NCBI GenBank assembly: GCA_028284745.1 | Contig: JANQRC010000015.1 | Coordinates: 40,113 to 85,929 of the forward strand | DNA from: Flavobacteriaceae bacterium | Lineage (GTDB): Bacteria > Bacteroidota > Bacteroidia > Flavobacteriales > Flavobacteriaceae | Direction: 5' to 3' | Length of the DNA: 45,817 bases | Shown: positions 34,459 to 41,478 of the stretch, one piece after another | Layout: every line of letters starts with the position of its first letter | Position numbering within the stretch: position 1 is the stretch's first letter | Notes under the pieces: generated by a model | Database searches by the model: none | Seen by the model: only the letters and a program-made list of their open reading frames with translations | What the model was told of the DNA's origin: nothing | Program-made: the position numbers and the translations under genes

Positions 34459-36369
34459 ATGAAAAAGGAGCACAACAATTCGCTTAGAAATCCTGAATTT
34501 CTTGCAGGTGAGGAATTCAAGGTAGAACAATTAACCTTCGTTTTTAACAAGGTAGACACATTTGAACAAAAGCTCACCGCACTCAAGGAAGAGCTATCAA
34601 AGAACAAACTTACCGAGCGTGAAATACGCGATCTTAGAGCAGAAAAGAAGCATGAAATCTATCGTGCGCTTAATTCGGAAAAGCATTATTTGGAAAATAA
34701 ACTCAGGCTTTTACAAGACAGAGAAGATTTAATCACGCGCGAACTTATTGAAAATCACTATAAGGATTTAACTGATTTTGAGCATAACCGTGTTATGGCC
34801 GCAATGAATAAGAAGTTAAAACACCTTCCAAAATTACAAAGTCGGTTAGAGCATATCCAAAGTTGTCTTGCTGCGTTAGAACCAGGAGAAGATGAGTTTG
34901 AAAGTGTAAACCCACCTTCAAAGACCATGTTGAACCGAACAGCAGTTTACTTCACTTTACTGTTACTCTTTTCTTTGGGTGATGCGATACTAGGTTATAA
35001 TGCCATGCTCGTATTAGGAGAAGGCATTCCTAATATCGCACTCGCTTGGCTTACAGTTCTAACAGCCGCCGCAACCGGAATAGGGGCGCATTTTTCAGGA
35101 AAAATACTTGCCAAAAATGGCTTCACAAAAGAGTTTGTTACAGCACTTCTTATATCGTTTTCTTTTGTGTTTACCCTTATTTGGATTAGAACAGATATTC
35201 AAAGTTCAGCCATATTATCCGTTTTGAACGCCGCATTTTTTGCAATGGCTGCATTAATCTCTTACAGACGATATCTCACACAAGATTACTGGAACACAGA
35301 AAATCTTATTGCTCGTTTGAAAAGAAAAGAAGCTGCTCTTTCCTCTAAAATCGACGCAACTCAAATGGCCGTTGCTTTGGACAAAGAAGCCACTTACATC
35401 AAGCTCAGAAACAGAGCCAAAGAACTTGCAACGCAAGACATTCTTCACAACAGCAAGAGAATGCGTGAATTGCAAACAGCCTTTGAGGGCATGCTCAAAG
35501 TTCAAAACAGTTACGATCGCAGAGTTGATCTCATTGTCGAAGCTGCACTTAACAGAAAAAAAGATAGAGCCGAGCGTTCTAAGAATGGTGTTTTTGCCAA
35601 TATCAAATCCTTATTCACACCTCAGAAGTTCGCTCAAAATGGGGCAATGATAATTGCTTTGATGGTCGCTTTGAATGCTTGCTCTCCAAAAGCTGAAATC
35701 ACAGATGTTGTTGTTCTTATGGATTTAACTGAGCAGCATTATTTGTACCCTAATAGTGAAACCGTACTGCAAGATATTGGTCATTTTGATGGTGGACAAA
35801 TCACATTATCGGCCATCACAGATACGCATCTTTATCCGTATCATGTTGTTGCCTTGGAATCTCCAAAGTCTTATCTCATGCAAATCAAGGAGGAAGAAGA
35901 CTCCAGACAAAACAATTTTGAAAGCGAGTTCAAAATTGCCTACAAAAACCTTGCTATTCCAGAGGGTGAACTTCCATACTCCTATGTGTTTTCTGCGTTG
36001 AATACGCATCTTGTGAAGCTCTCTAAATCCGGTGCCGAACATAAGAAGTTTCTTTGCTATTCCGACCTTTTGGAGCATTCCACGCGCTTTAGTTTTTATA
36101 GCTATCGTCACAACCCAAAAGAAATCATGAAGGCGTATGATGCCATCGTTTCAAGATTTGAAGGTGAGTATGAAGATGTCAAAGCCATGAAATTACATGG
36201 CGTTTCCATCACCATACTTCATTCACCTGAAAAATCGGAAGATGCACTTTACTATTACACAAGCCAATTCTGGGAGAAATTCTTTAAAGATAAAGGTGCA
36301 ACATCCGTCAAATTTGAACCCATGACACGCCTTCACACAAACGAAAATACCTTAGCTGATGGCACTTAA
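34459..36369 (+). CDS. Large membrane protein with coiled coils and an internal lipobox followed by a VWA-like half
   Basis: A 636-residue protein I cannot assign. Order: N-terminal charged coiled coil (about 20-130), four membrane helices (about 157-180, 188-206, 225-242, 253-272), a second coiled coil (about 280-385), then a hydrophobic stretch ending in a perfect lipobox 'LNAC' (C408). A C-terminal half (409-636) opens 'EITDVVVLMDLTEQHYLYP', resembling the first strand and metal-loop of von Willebrand A folds. A lipobox in the middle is unusual: either an internal membrane span or a fusion of a membrane protein with a lipoprotein. It heads a four-gene rightward block and overlaps the next gene by 11 bases. 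Confidence 0.75.
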   Translation: MKKEHNNSLRNPEFLAGEEFKVEQLTFVFNKVDTFEQKLTALKEELSKNKLTEREIRDLRAEKKHEIYRALNSEKHYLENKLRLLQDREDLITRELIENHYKDLTDFEHNRVMAAMNKKLKHLPKLQSRLEHIQSCLAALEPGEDEFESVNPPSKTMLNRTAVYFTLLLLFSLGDAILGYNAMLVLGEGIPNIALAWLTVLTAAATGIGAHFSGKILAKNGFTKEFVTALLISFSFVFTLIWIRTDIQSSAILSVLNAAFFAMAALISYRRYLTQDYWNTENLIARLKRKEAALSSKIDATQMAVALDKEATYIKLRNRAKELATQDILHNSKRMRELQTAFEGMLKVQNSYDRRVDLIVEAALNRKKDRAERSKNGVFANIKSLFTPQKFAQNGAMIIALMVALNACSPKAEITDVVVLMDLTEQHYLYPNSETVLQDIGHFDGGQITLSAITDTHLYPYHVVALESPKSYLMQIKEEEDSRQNNFESEFKIAYKNLAIPEGELPYSYVFSALNTHLVKLSKSGAEHKKFLCYSDLLEHSTRFSFYSYRHNPKEIMKAYDAIVSRFEGEYEDVKAMKLHGVSITILHSPEKSEDALYYYTSQFWEKFFKDKGATSVKFEPMTRLHTNENTLADGT

Positions 36370-37096
36370 AGACCACATACATATCATGCCGCGTTTTGGT
36401 GATGTCCTGATTGTTATTGGCTTCATCAAATGGAACGGTTGGGAACACTTGCGCAGAAGCATCTTTGATAGAAATATCAGAATATGGAGCTTTGTACTTG
36501 CGTTTATCGGTAGGGCTATATCCATTTTCTCTGAAATCTTTGCGTACCCTTTACGTATCGTATTCAGAGTGCGTCCGGGTAAGCTAGGCGCAGGCATATT
36601 CATCACGCTCATTTCTACGTGGAATCTGGTTTTATTTAATAACGAAGCAAGTTTAAGGGGCTATTGGAACTATATCTCAGGCTCAGTGAAGCTTCTTTAC
36701 ACGGCTATTTTTAAGAACGCCTATGAGGATCTTGATAAAGCAGAAATGTTGGCCGCTTTGTGGCAGCCTCAAAGTGATGCGCTTACCATATTTTTCTTTG
36801 CCTTTATTGCTTCTGTCACCGTTCAGCTATTCGGGTTTTATGTTCTCGGTTGGCGGAATGCTAACCCTTGGAGCAAGGGTGTGTCATGGATTTACTTAGG
36901 ACTTAAAAACCATTGCAAATTAAACTCGTATTATTTTGAAGTTTTGTTTGAGCCGGCCCTCGCCACCTTACTTGGCTGGATAGTGTATCACTCCTACGGA
37001 GATTTACATTTTGCGCTTTTTATATGGATTGGGGCAGCCGCCTTATTCATGCAGGAAGTGATGGATTATTTAATGAAAATGACCTTTGAAAAATAA
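36359..37096 (+). CDS. Polytopic membrane protein of unknown function
   Basis: A 245-residue protein with hydrophobic segments at roughly 13-28, 42-60, 78-95, 140-165 and 205-232, and a charged loop 'KNAYEDLDKAEMLAALWQPQ' in between. Its start overlaps the end of the coiled-coil/lipobox gene by 11 bases, and the next gene follows 6 bases after its stop, so it is part of the same operon. No channel or transporter signature was recognised. A structural membrane partner of the 636-residue protein is likely from the coupling. Confidence 0.7.
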   Translation: MALKDHIHIMPRFGDVLIVIGFIKWNGWEHLRRSIFDRNIRIWSFVLAFIGRAISIFSEIFAYPLRIVFRVRPGKLGAGIFITLISTWNLVLFNNEASLRGYWNYISGSVKLLYTAIFKNAYEDLDKAEMLAALWQPQSDALTIFFFAFIASVTVQLFGFYVLGWRNANPWSKGVSWIYLGLKNHCKLNSYYFEVLFEPALATLLGWIVYHSYGDLHFALFIWIGAAALFMQEVMDYLMKMTFEK

Positions 37097-37102
37097 TAGA
37101 TT

Positions 37103-37552
37103 ATGAGCAATGGGATTCCATCATTATTTAAGTGGCGCAGCCAAGCTGAGTTTGACCGTTTGCTAGAAAACCATGAGCGCGCCAAACAACAAAACATCAC
37201 AGTAGAAGAACTTGAAAATCGTGATGAAGCGCAGCGTTTAGAAAAGCTGCCTGACCCAATAGAGCCGGAAAATCAGCAGGCCATCACAGCAAAAGTTGAA
37301 AAAACAAACCTACAAAAAGCACTCAATGATTATGGATGGTCTGAAGTCGATCATGACGATAAAGAAATAGCACAAGACAATAGTTTTGATTGGGGTGAAT
37401 ATAAACGCTATGCAGAAACTATGTCTCCTGATGAGCCAGATTATCATGCAGATACGAATGAGAAAGAATGGTTTGAAAGTGCCATGCCTGAGCAGGAGCA
37501 ATCCCATGAGCCGAGCATGTCTGAGCCAACAGAATTAGAACCTGATATTTAA
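37103..37552 (+). CDS. Acidic soluble protein of the membrane operon
   Basis: A 149-residue, strongly acidic protein, Gln/Glu-rich and probably largely disordered after residue 45. It opens 'MSNGIPSLFKWRSQAEFDRL' and ends 'EPSMSEPTELEPDI'. No signal peptide, so cytosolic. It lies 6 bases after the polytopic protein gene and 17 bases before the next. It may be an adaptor or chaperone for the membrane proteins; nothing in the sequence tells which. Confidence 0.65.
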   Translation: MSNGIPSLFKWRSQAEFDRLLENHERAKQQNITVEELENRDEAQRLEKLPDPIEPENQQAITAKVEKTNLQKALNDYGWSEVDHDDKEIAQDNSFDWGEYKRYAETMSPDEPDYHADTNEKEWFESAMPEQEQSHEPSMSEPTELEPDI

Positions 37553-37569
37553 TCTTAAAAGCAAAAGCG

Positions 37570-38007
37570 ATGAGTAAAATAATCATTATATGCCTTATCA
37601 TCATAGCCTATCCAATCCTACGATTGAGATACCGAAAAATCTTCATGGATGTAAAAACAAGGTCATCTATTTTTATGTTTCGGTTTGCGGGTGATTTTCT
37701 AAAATTTGCTAAAACAAGGCTCAGAATTGCACCTAAAAAAACAAACCAAACGCGTATTTTTATCAAGACGTTCAACACGCTTTTTCATCCAAGCAAGGGA
37801 GAATTTCAGGATCAGGCCTTGCGCGCCAAAGTTTATAAATATCTCATTTCCTCACTCAAAGAGGGAAGTAATTACAGAGCTCTTTACAGACGCACATCCG
37901 CCTCATTGCATCCAAACGCTGCTACAAACTCTCGCCTGAGTCGTGAAGAGTTGCAGCAGGTTTACCCGATTTTTGAGGCGAACTTCACGCATCCTGATAG
38001 TCTTTAA
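37570..38007 (+). CDS. Basic protein with N-terminal membrane anchor, last gene of the operon
   Basis: A 145-residue protein with an N-terminal hydrophobic helix (2-18, 'SKIIIICLIIIAYPILRL'), followed by a very basic cytosolic part. The last 45 residues include 'YRALYRRTSASLHPNAATNS' and a helix 'LSREELQQVYPIFEANF'. The shape is faintly like the end of a J-domain, but the essential HPD is HPN, so I do not call it DnaJ-like. Start region has no SD. It closes the 34459-38007 operon; a terminator-bearing region follows. Confidence 0.65.
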   Translation: MSKIIIICLIIIAYPILRLRYRKIFMDVKTRSSIFMFRFAGDFLKFAKTRLRIAPKKTNQTRIFIKTFNTLFHPSKGEFQDQALRAKVYKYLISSLKEGSNYRALYRRTSASLHPNAATNSRLSREELQQVYPIFEANFTHPDSL

Positions 38008-38067
38008 ACTTTGAGTGAGAAAAAAATTTATACGCTGTTTTAGAAAGTCTGTTAGGCTTGATTATTC

Positions 38068-38099
38068 TTGACAAATTATAAAGAAATCAGGCATATAAT
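38068..38099 (+). promoter_or_regulatory. Sigma-70-like hexamers TTGACA and TATAAT (20-base spacer)
   Basis: Perfect consensus -35 TTGACA (38068-38073) and -10 TATAAT (38094-38099). The 20-base spacer is 3 longer than optimal, so strength is doubtful. It would start transcription just before the hairpin at 38106. Confidence 0.45.
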
Positions 38100-38105
38100 A
38101 AGAAA

Positions 38106-38216
38106 GTGCCGCCCATTTCTGGGCGACACCTGTTAATTTAGGTGCGAATTGTTAAGTTCATAACGAACCTTCCAATTCTTAGATTTAGGGACACTGCGAA
38201 TGTCCCTTTTTCTTTT
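38106..38216 (+). ncRNA. Candidate small RNA with its own terminator
   Basis: About 105 bases. The 5' hairpin GTGCCGCCCA-TTTC-TGGGCGACAC (38106-38129) has one internal mismatch. Its 3' strand can instead pair as CACCT ... AGGTG (38127-38131 with 38140-38144), a mutually exclusive fold. A short stem at about 38150-38167 follows. The end is a terminator, AGGGACA (38187-38193) with TGTCCCT (38201-38207) and a T-rich tail. Promoter-like hexamers precede it. No credible open frame. Known RNA families were not recognised; it may be an antisense/copy-control or regulatory RNA, or just the operon's 3' end. Confidence 0.45.
38187..38216 (+). terminator. Rho-independent terminator
   Basis: Seven-pair stem AGGGACA/TGTCCCT, 7-base loop CTGCGAA, then TTTTTCTTTTG. 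It can end either the candidate small RNA or the upstream membrane-protein operon. Confidence 0.85.
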
Positions 38217-38396
38217 GTCACATCGTATCACCTGCCTTTCTGTTATCAGTCTCCACAATTTAAAATTGGTATGAGACTGAAAGTCCGGCGTGATGCTTTG
38301 CAACGACCTAAACAACATCCCTTTCTATCATATTGAAGCCCAGAAAACCAAGTAGCGATTGCTCCATATTTGACGTGATTTTTGTATCTTTATTAT
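38217..38396. other. Remainder of the 38,008-38,396 gap, no gene seen
   Basis: The 389-base gap after the membrane operon holds the promoter-like hexamers, the candidate small RNA and its terminator in its first 210 bases. In this last part I see no hairpin with T-run and no supported reading frame. Confidence 0.4.
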
Positions 38397-38729
38397 ATGA
38401 AAGTAGACGAAACTCAAACGAATACCCCAAAGCCAACATCCTTGCCCTGGCATATCTATTTTGACAAAGAAGATGACACGAAAGGCGAAAGGGTAGGCCG
38501 CCTTATCCATGTTGAAGAACCGCGTTATGAGTGCCGTTTTTATATCGGAAATGAAAATAAGCAAGTTGGTGGTCTAACGATTCATAATGAAACAACTGGT
38601 GTTCAGCTTTACGACTTGAAACTCCCTGAAGGCAGGAAACCTGACTTCAAAGAAATCAGTATATCCATGAAGCATGGAGCAGAATTCTTGCACTATATCC
38701 TATATCCACCATTTTTTAGACAATCATGA
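38397..38729 (+). CDS. Hypothetical protein, first of a two-gene unit
   Basis: A 110-residue soluble protein from the ATG at 38397 (an ATG five codons upstream is an alternative). Strand-rich: 'SLPWHIYFDKEDDTKGERVG', 'YECRFYIGNENKQVGGLTIH', 'NETTGVQLYDLKL', 'KHGAEFLHYILYPPF'. The stop overlaps the start of the next gene by 4 bases (ATGA type), so the two are translated together. Tightly coupled small genes in a mobile element could be a toxin-antitoxin pair, but neither protein shows a known toxin motif. Confidence 0.6.
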   Translation: MKVDETQTNTPKPTSLPWHIYFDKEDDTKGERVGRLIHVEEPRYECRFYIGNENKQVGGLTIHNETTGVQLYDLKLPEGRKPDFKEISISMKHGAEFLHYILYPPFFRQS

Positions 38730-39094
38730 AATTCAAAGAGCTTGTTGACGATATCGTTTATTTTGAGGCAACAGCTTTGGACAAGTTAGCTTTGTTGAAA
38801 TTCATTGATGCGAGCATTGGCGATATTGATGTGCATCGTGTGGAAATGAGTTCCATGGGTGCCAGTCGAACTGAGCTTGAAGAAATGCGACAAGTCATTA
38901 GTGGACATACCAATGCTCAAAAGCCGATAGCAATGAGACATAATCTTTTTGTTGGCATGAGAAGTGCAGCTAACGCATGGAAAACCTTTGGTTTTGATTT
39001 AGCCCAACCAGAGGAATACGATAAGATTGGTGCAGACGTAGAAACCGTTGATGCGCTGCTAAAAATGTATTCGGATTCATTAAAAGAGACATGA
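38726..39094 (+). CDS. Hypothetical protein, second of the coupled pair
   Basis: A 122-residue, mainly helical soluble protein: 'FKELVDDIVYFEATALDKLA', 'LLKFIDASIGDIDVHRVEMS', 'SRTELEEMRQVISGHTNAQK', 'DVETVDALLKMYSDSLKE'. It overlaps the upstream gene by 4 bases. The helical content and the coupling fit an antitoxin or a partner protein, but no HTH or ribbon-helix-helix is visible. Function unknown. Confidence 0.6.
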   Translation: MKFKELVDDIVYFEATALDKLALLKFIDASIGDIDVHRVEMSSMGASRTELEEMRQVISGHTNAQKPIAMRHNLFVGMRSAANAWKTFGFDLAQPEEYDKIGADVETVDALLKMYSDSLKET

Positions 39095-39229
39095 GCAATA
39101 TTAATTGCTTTTCCTATTTCGGTTGATTTAAAGAAATTTTGTATGTTAGCGTAGTCATGTACTTGCTGGTGTGCGTACTCGTTCGTGTAAAGATTTCATC
39201 AACCGGCCTAGCGATAATATAACCTTATA

Positions 39230-39286
39230 CCAAGCTTATTATCTAACCTCAGATTACGAACGCTCAATTTCAGATAATAAACTTGG
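39230..39286. repeat. Long imperfect inverted repeat upstream of the 153-residue gene
   Basis: Left arm 39230-39244 (CCAAGCTTATTATCT) and right arm 39272-39286 (AGATAATAAACTTGG), 14 of 15 bases paired, with a 27-base loop. It ends 22 bases before the next ATG. It may be an operator, a recombination site or a small mobile-repeat remnant; no integron attC core is present. Confidence 0.5.
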
Positions 39287-39307
39287 TCAACACAATAAGG
39301 ATATATT

Positions 39308-39769
39308 ATGAAACCTATTGATTACTTCAAATTACAAGCCAAGAATCTTCACAGAGATTACAAAACCAAAACGCCATACGTCGATGAACACCTTGGCTTT
39401 ACGTACTATGAGTACAAGCCAAAATTCTTTGATATTGACGGTATTTTCGTTGCCTATGATCAGGACGAAGAAAACTTTACTCTGATGAAATCACAGCATT
39501 TGATTTCAAACATGGCAGGCTTTCATAAATGGTCAGAATTATTGAACGCTTCTGAAATCGAACTTGAACTCGCAAAGCTGCTTTTTGAAAATCAGGTCAA
39601 CTTGGCGGAATGGGACGTTTATTTATCTATCAGTGCAACAATGGAAAATACGACTGCCATAACAACACCTGAAATGAAAATAGAAGTTCTCAAACACCTA
39701 TTTCTTAAAAATAAAGATGAATATGGATATATGTTTGACGATTATCGAATTAATCAAAAAACGGCTTAG
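39308..39769 (+). CDS. Widespread hypothetical protein (MKPIDYFKLQAKNL-type)
   Basis: A 153-residue soluble protein with an AAGGAT ribosome-binding site 8 bases upstream of the ATG. 'DYFKLQAKNLHRDYKTKTPY', 'FFDIDGIFVAYDQDEENFTL', 'MKSQHLISNMAGFHKWSELL' and 'NASEIELELAKLLFENQ' form a pattern that recurs in uncharacterised proteins of both Bacteroidetes and Proteobacteria. The role is unknown. A long inverted repeat lies directly upstream. It overlaps the stop of a tiny convergent open frame by a few bases. Confidence 0.65.
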   Translation: MKPIDYFKLQAKNLHRDYKTKTPYVDEHLGFTYYEYKPKFFDIDGIFVAYDQDEENFTLMKSQHLISNMAGFHKWSELLNASEIELELAKLLFENQVNLAEWDVYLSISATMENTTAITTPEMKIEVLKHLFLKNKDEYGYMFDDYRINQKTA

Positions 39770-39909
39770 TTCTTTTTCTCTTTCAGATATTCTGTAATCC
39801 AAGATTTTAATTCTTTTTGGGTTACATCGCTGAATACGTCCTTTTGGAAGTTTCCCTGAATTTCCTTGAACATTAGACCTAAAAAGGGGTCTATGTATGC
39901 GATTTTCAT
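39766..39909 (-). CDS. Possible 47-residue small protein
   Basis: A short open frame from the ATG complementary to 39907-39909, opening 'MKIAYIDPFLGLMFKEIQGN' and ending with the helix 'KELKSWITEYLKEKKN'. Composition is protein-like (amphipathic helix, charged tail), and it fills an otherwise empty gap, but there is no SD or homologue I recognise. It overlaps the end of the 153-residue gene by 4 bases. Treat as possible only. Confidence 0.35.
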   Translation of the reverse strand: MKIAYIDPFLGLMFKEIQGNFQKDVFSDVTQKELKSWITEYLKEKKN

Positions 39910-39958
39910 AGCTTAGAATATTAAAGTTAAATATTTGTTGTTTGTTTCATTTTACCAA

Positions 39959-40513
39959 ATGAATTATAATAACTTCTTATTAAATGCTATTGCTATAACA
40001 TCTTTAAAGATTTTAGAAAGCAATAACCTCGACGGACAGAACGCATGTATGATTAAGGTAAAAATAAATCATCCCTCAGAAGTAAGAGAAATTCTATCCC
40101 GTTTTAATGTTCCTATATATATCGCTGAGAGATGTGTAGCATCTTATAATGAGCGTCTAGAAAATAATCTAGTTGGCACGTGGTGGTTTTCTGTAGACCC
40201 AAAGGAAATATTCGATGATATTTTCACTCTTACAGATGTTAATTTATATAAAGCTCAAAATGAACAATTTGCTTGGTACTTGAGTGCATTGATCGACTGC
40301 GAAGGTAATAACTGGGCTGAGTATGGTAATAGCTTAAAAATTAGTGATGATATTACTATTTCAAAGGACGAAGCGTTAGCTAGATGTCCTAATATTCTTT
40401 TAAAAATCATTTTTGAGAAAGCTTGTCCTTTTGATACTTGGATGTTTTGCAATTCAAGTGACCAATCATTTGAGACTTACTTGAAAGATTGGGAAGAGGA
40501 TATTGCGGTATAG
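39959..40513 (+). CDS. Hypothetical protein
   Basis: A 184-residue soluble protein, read from the ATG at 39959; a TTG at 39935 would add eight residues. It has helix 'NNFLLNAIAITSLKILESNN', strand/helix 'ACMIKVKINHPSEVREILSR', 'FNVPIYIAERCVASYNERLE', and ends 'SDQSFETYLKDWEEDIAV'. Several Trp and Cys residues are scattered without a metal-site pattern. AT-rich codon use. No recognised family; it stands alone between small orphan genes. Confidence 0.6.
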   Translation: MNYNNFLLNAIAITSLKILESNNLDGQNACMIKVKINHPSEVREILSRFNVPIYIAERCVASYNERLENNLVGTWWFSVDPKEIFDDIFTLTDVNLYKAQNEQFAWYLSALIDCEGNNWAEYGNSLKISDDITISKDEALARCPNILLKIIFEKACPFDTWMFCNSSDQSFETYLKDWEEDIAV

Positions 40514-40602
40514 GAATAAGAGAAATAGAGTATATAAGTCCCTACAATATAGTTGTGTGATAATATAACTTACGGAAAATAATGGATGAATTATTCAGTA
40601 TT

Positions 40603-40839
40603 CTAACCTTCAACACTCATTGCAGCTTCATGAACCGCATTAATAAAAGCCCGTTCTGATATTAAGTCTTTTTCTGATACTTCGTTTACAATTCGGGATA
40701 TTAGAGTGTCATCATTTATGAAATCATCTTTCTTGGCATCATAGTAAAAAACCTCAGCTATCATGCCATCTTTCCAATTTATCTTTGTTGGTGTTCCGTC
40801 CAAAATACAATAGCGTTCATCCGTATATTTAGCTTTCAT
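40603..40839 (-). CDS. Small hypothetical protein
   Basis: A 78-residue acidic soluble protein opening 'MKAKYTDERYCILDGTPTKI', with 'GMIAEVFYYDAKKDDFINDD' and the closing helix 'ERAFINAVHEAAMSVEG'. It lies 17 bases after another small gene on the same strand, so the pair is probably co-transcribed. Nothing in it matches a family I know. Confidence 0.5.
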   Translation of the reverse strand: MKAKYTDERYCILDGTPTKINWKDGMIAEVFYYDAKKDDFINDDTLISRIVNEVSEKDLISERAFINAVHEAAMSVEG

Positions 40840-40856
40840 CTCTCTAGTTGTAATAT

Positions 40857-41075
40857 TTAATTTAAACTAAAATTGCGCAACTGAGCCACCAACTCCCAAA
40901 ACTCCTTTAGTGAAAGCTTTTGTGTGTCCATATCATCATTGATACGTCCAAGCATTTTGAAATCACTCACGAACCGTAAATGCGCCCTATCGTAACGCTC
41001 TACATCCATAATAATTCCATAGTCCATTTTGACCCGGACTGCATGGATACCTTGTCTGAAATATAGATGTTTCAT
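40857..41075 (-). CDS. Small hypothetical protein
   Basis: A 72-residue soluble protein, 'MKHLYFRQGIHAVRVKMDYG', 'IIMDVERYDRAHLRFVSDFK', ending 'LKEFWELVAQLRNFSLN'. It is upstream of, and probably co-transcribed with, the 78-residue gene. Divergent from the zinc-ribbon gene with a 59-base shared promoter region. No recognised family. Confidence 0.5.
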   Translation of the reverse strand: MKHLYFRQGIHAVRVKMDYGIIMDVERYDRAHLRFVSDFKMLGRINDDMDTQKLSLKEFWELVAQLRNFSLN

Positions 41076-41134
41076 TGCATGAATAAAGATACTGAAAAGC
41101 AGTGTTTTGAGCCTCGTATTTCGTACTTTTATTC

Positions 41135-41476
41135 ATGGAAATAATGAGTATGAATTACCCGACTTACACCATAAATGACCTGAATACGCTTCCTAAAGAC
41201 GGTTCATCTGAAATCGAAGAATTTCACAATTTCATCGCTGATCTTTTTGAAAAAGAACTCTTTGCTTTTCCTTCTGAAAATAAGGCAGCGCAGCGCATCT
41301 TAGCTCACGGAACTTCGACGCTTACAAGTGATGAATCAGAAACGATTGAGGCTCTTATTTCAAGATATACGGGAATCGAATGCAATCAATGTGGACTTGA
41401 AGTTTCCCTTTCAGAAATACCCCTACTCCGCAATAACGACGGATTATGCCGTTATTGCGGTCAGGAAGGAAAATAA
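41135..41476 (+). CDS. Small zinc-ribbon protein
   Basis: A 113-residue protein with ATGs at codons 1, 4 and 6. The start at the first is kept, but none has a clear SD. The N-terminal two thirds are helical ('SEIEEFHNFIADLFEKELFA', 'ETIEALISRYTG'). The C-terminus is a four-cysteine ribbon, 'ECNQCGLEVS' and 'LCRYCGQ', expected to bind zinc. It may bind nucleic acid or protein; no family was recognised. Its last codons encode an 11-base perfect inverted repeat (41428-41460) that could also end the convergent RTX transcript. Only 2 bases separate the two stops. Confidence 0.6.
   Translation: MEIMSMNYPTYTINDLNTLPKDGSSEIEEFHNFIADLFEKELFAFPSENKAAQRILAHGTSTLTSDESETIEALISRYTGIECNQCGLEVSLSEIPLLRNNDGLCRYCGQEGK
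41428..41460. repeat. Perfect 11-base inverted repeat at the end of the zinc-ribbon gene
   Basis: Arms CCGCAATAACG (41428-41438) and CGTTATTGCGG (41450-41460) with an 11-base loop. The stem lies inside the zinc-ribbon coding sequence, 19 bases beyond the RTX stop on the minus strand. There is no T-run, so it would be a 3'-end stabilising or Rho-assisted structure rather than a classical terminator. Confidence 0.45.
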
Positions 41477-41478
41477 GA

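Noticed and set aside
37570-38007. DnaJ-like domain in the last gene of the membrane operon
   Set aside because: The essential HPD tripeptide is HPN and the helix pattern is weak.
38397-39094. Toxin-antitoxin pair
   Set aside because: The 4-base overlap is suggestive, but neither protein carries a recognised toxin or DNA-binding antitoxin motif.
39095-39307. Integron attC site before the 153-residue gene
   Set aside because: A long inverted repeat exists, but the RYYYAAC/GTTRRRY core pair is absent and the small genes are not in one orientation.
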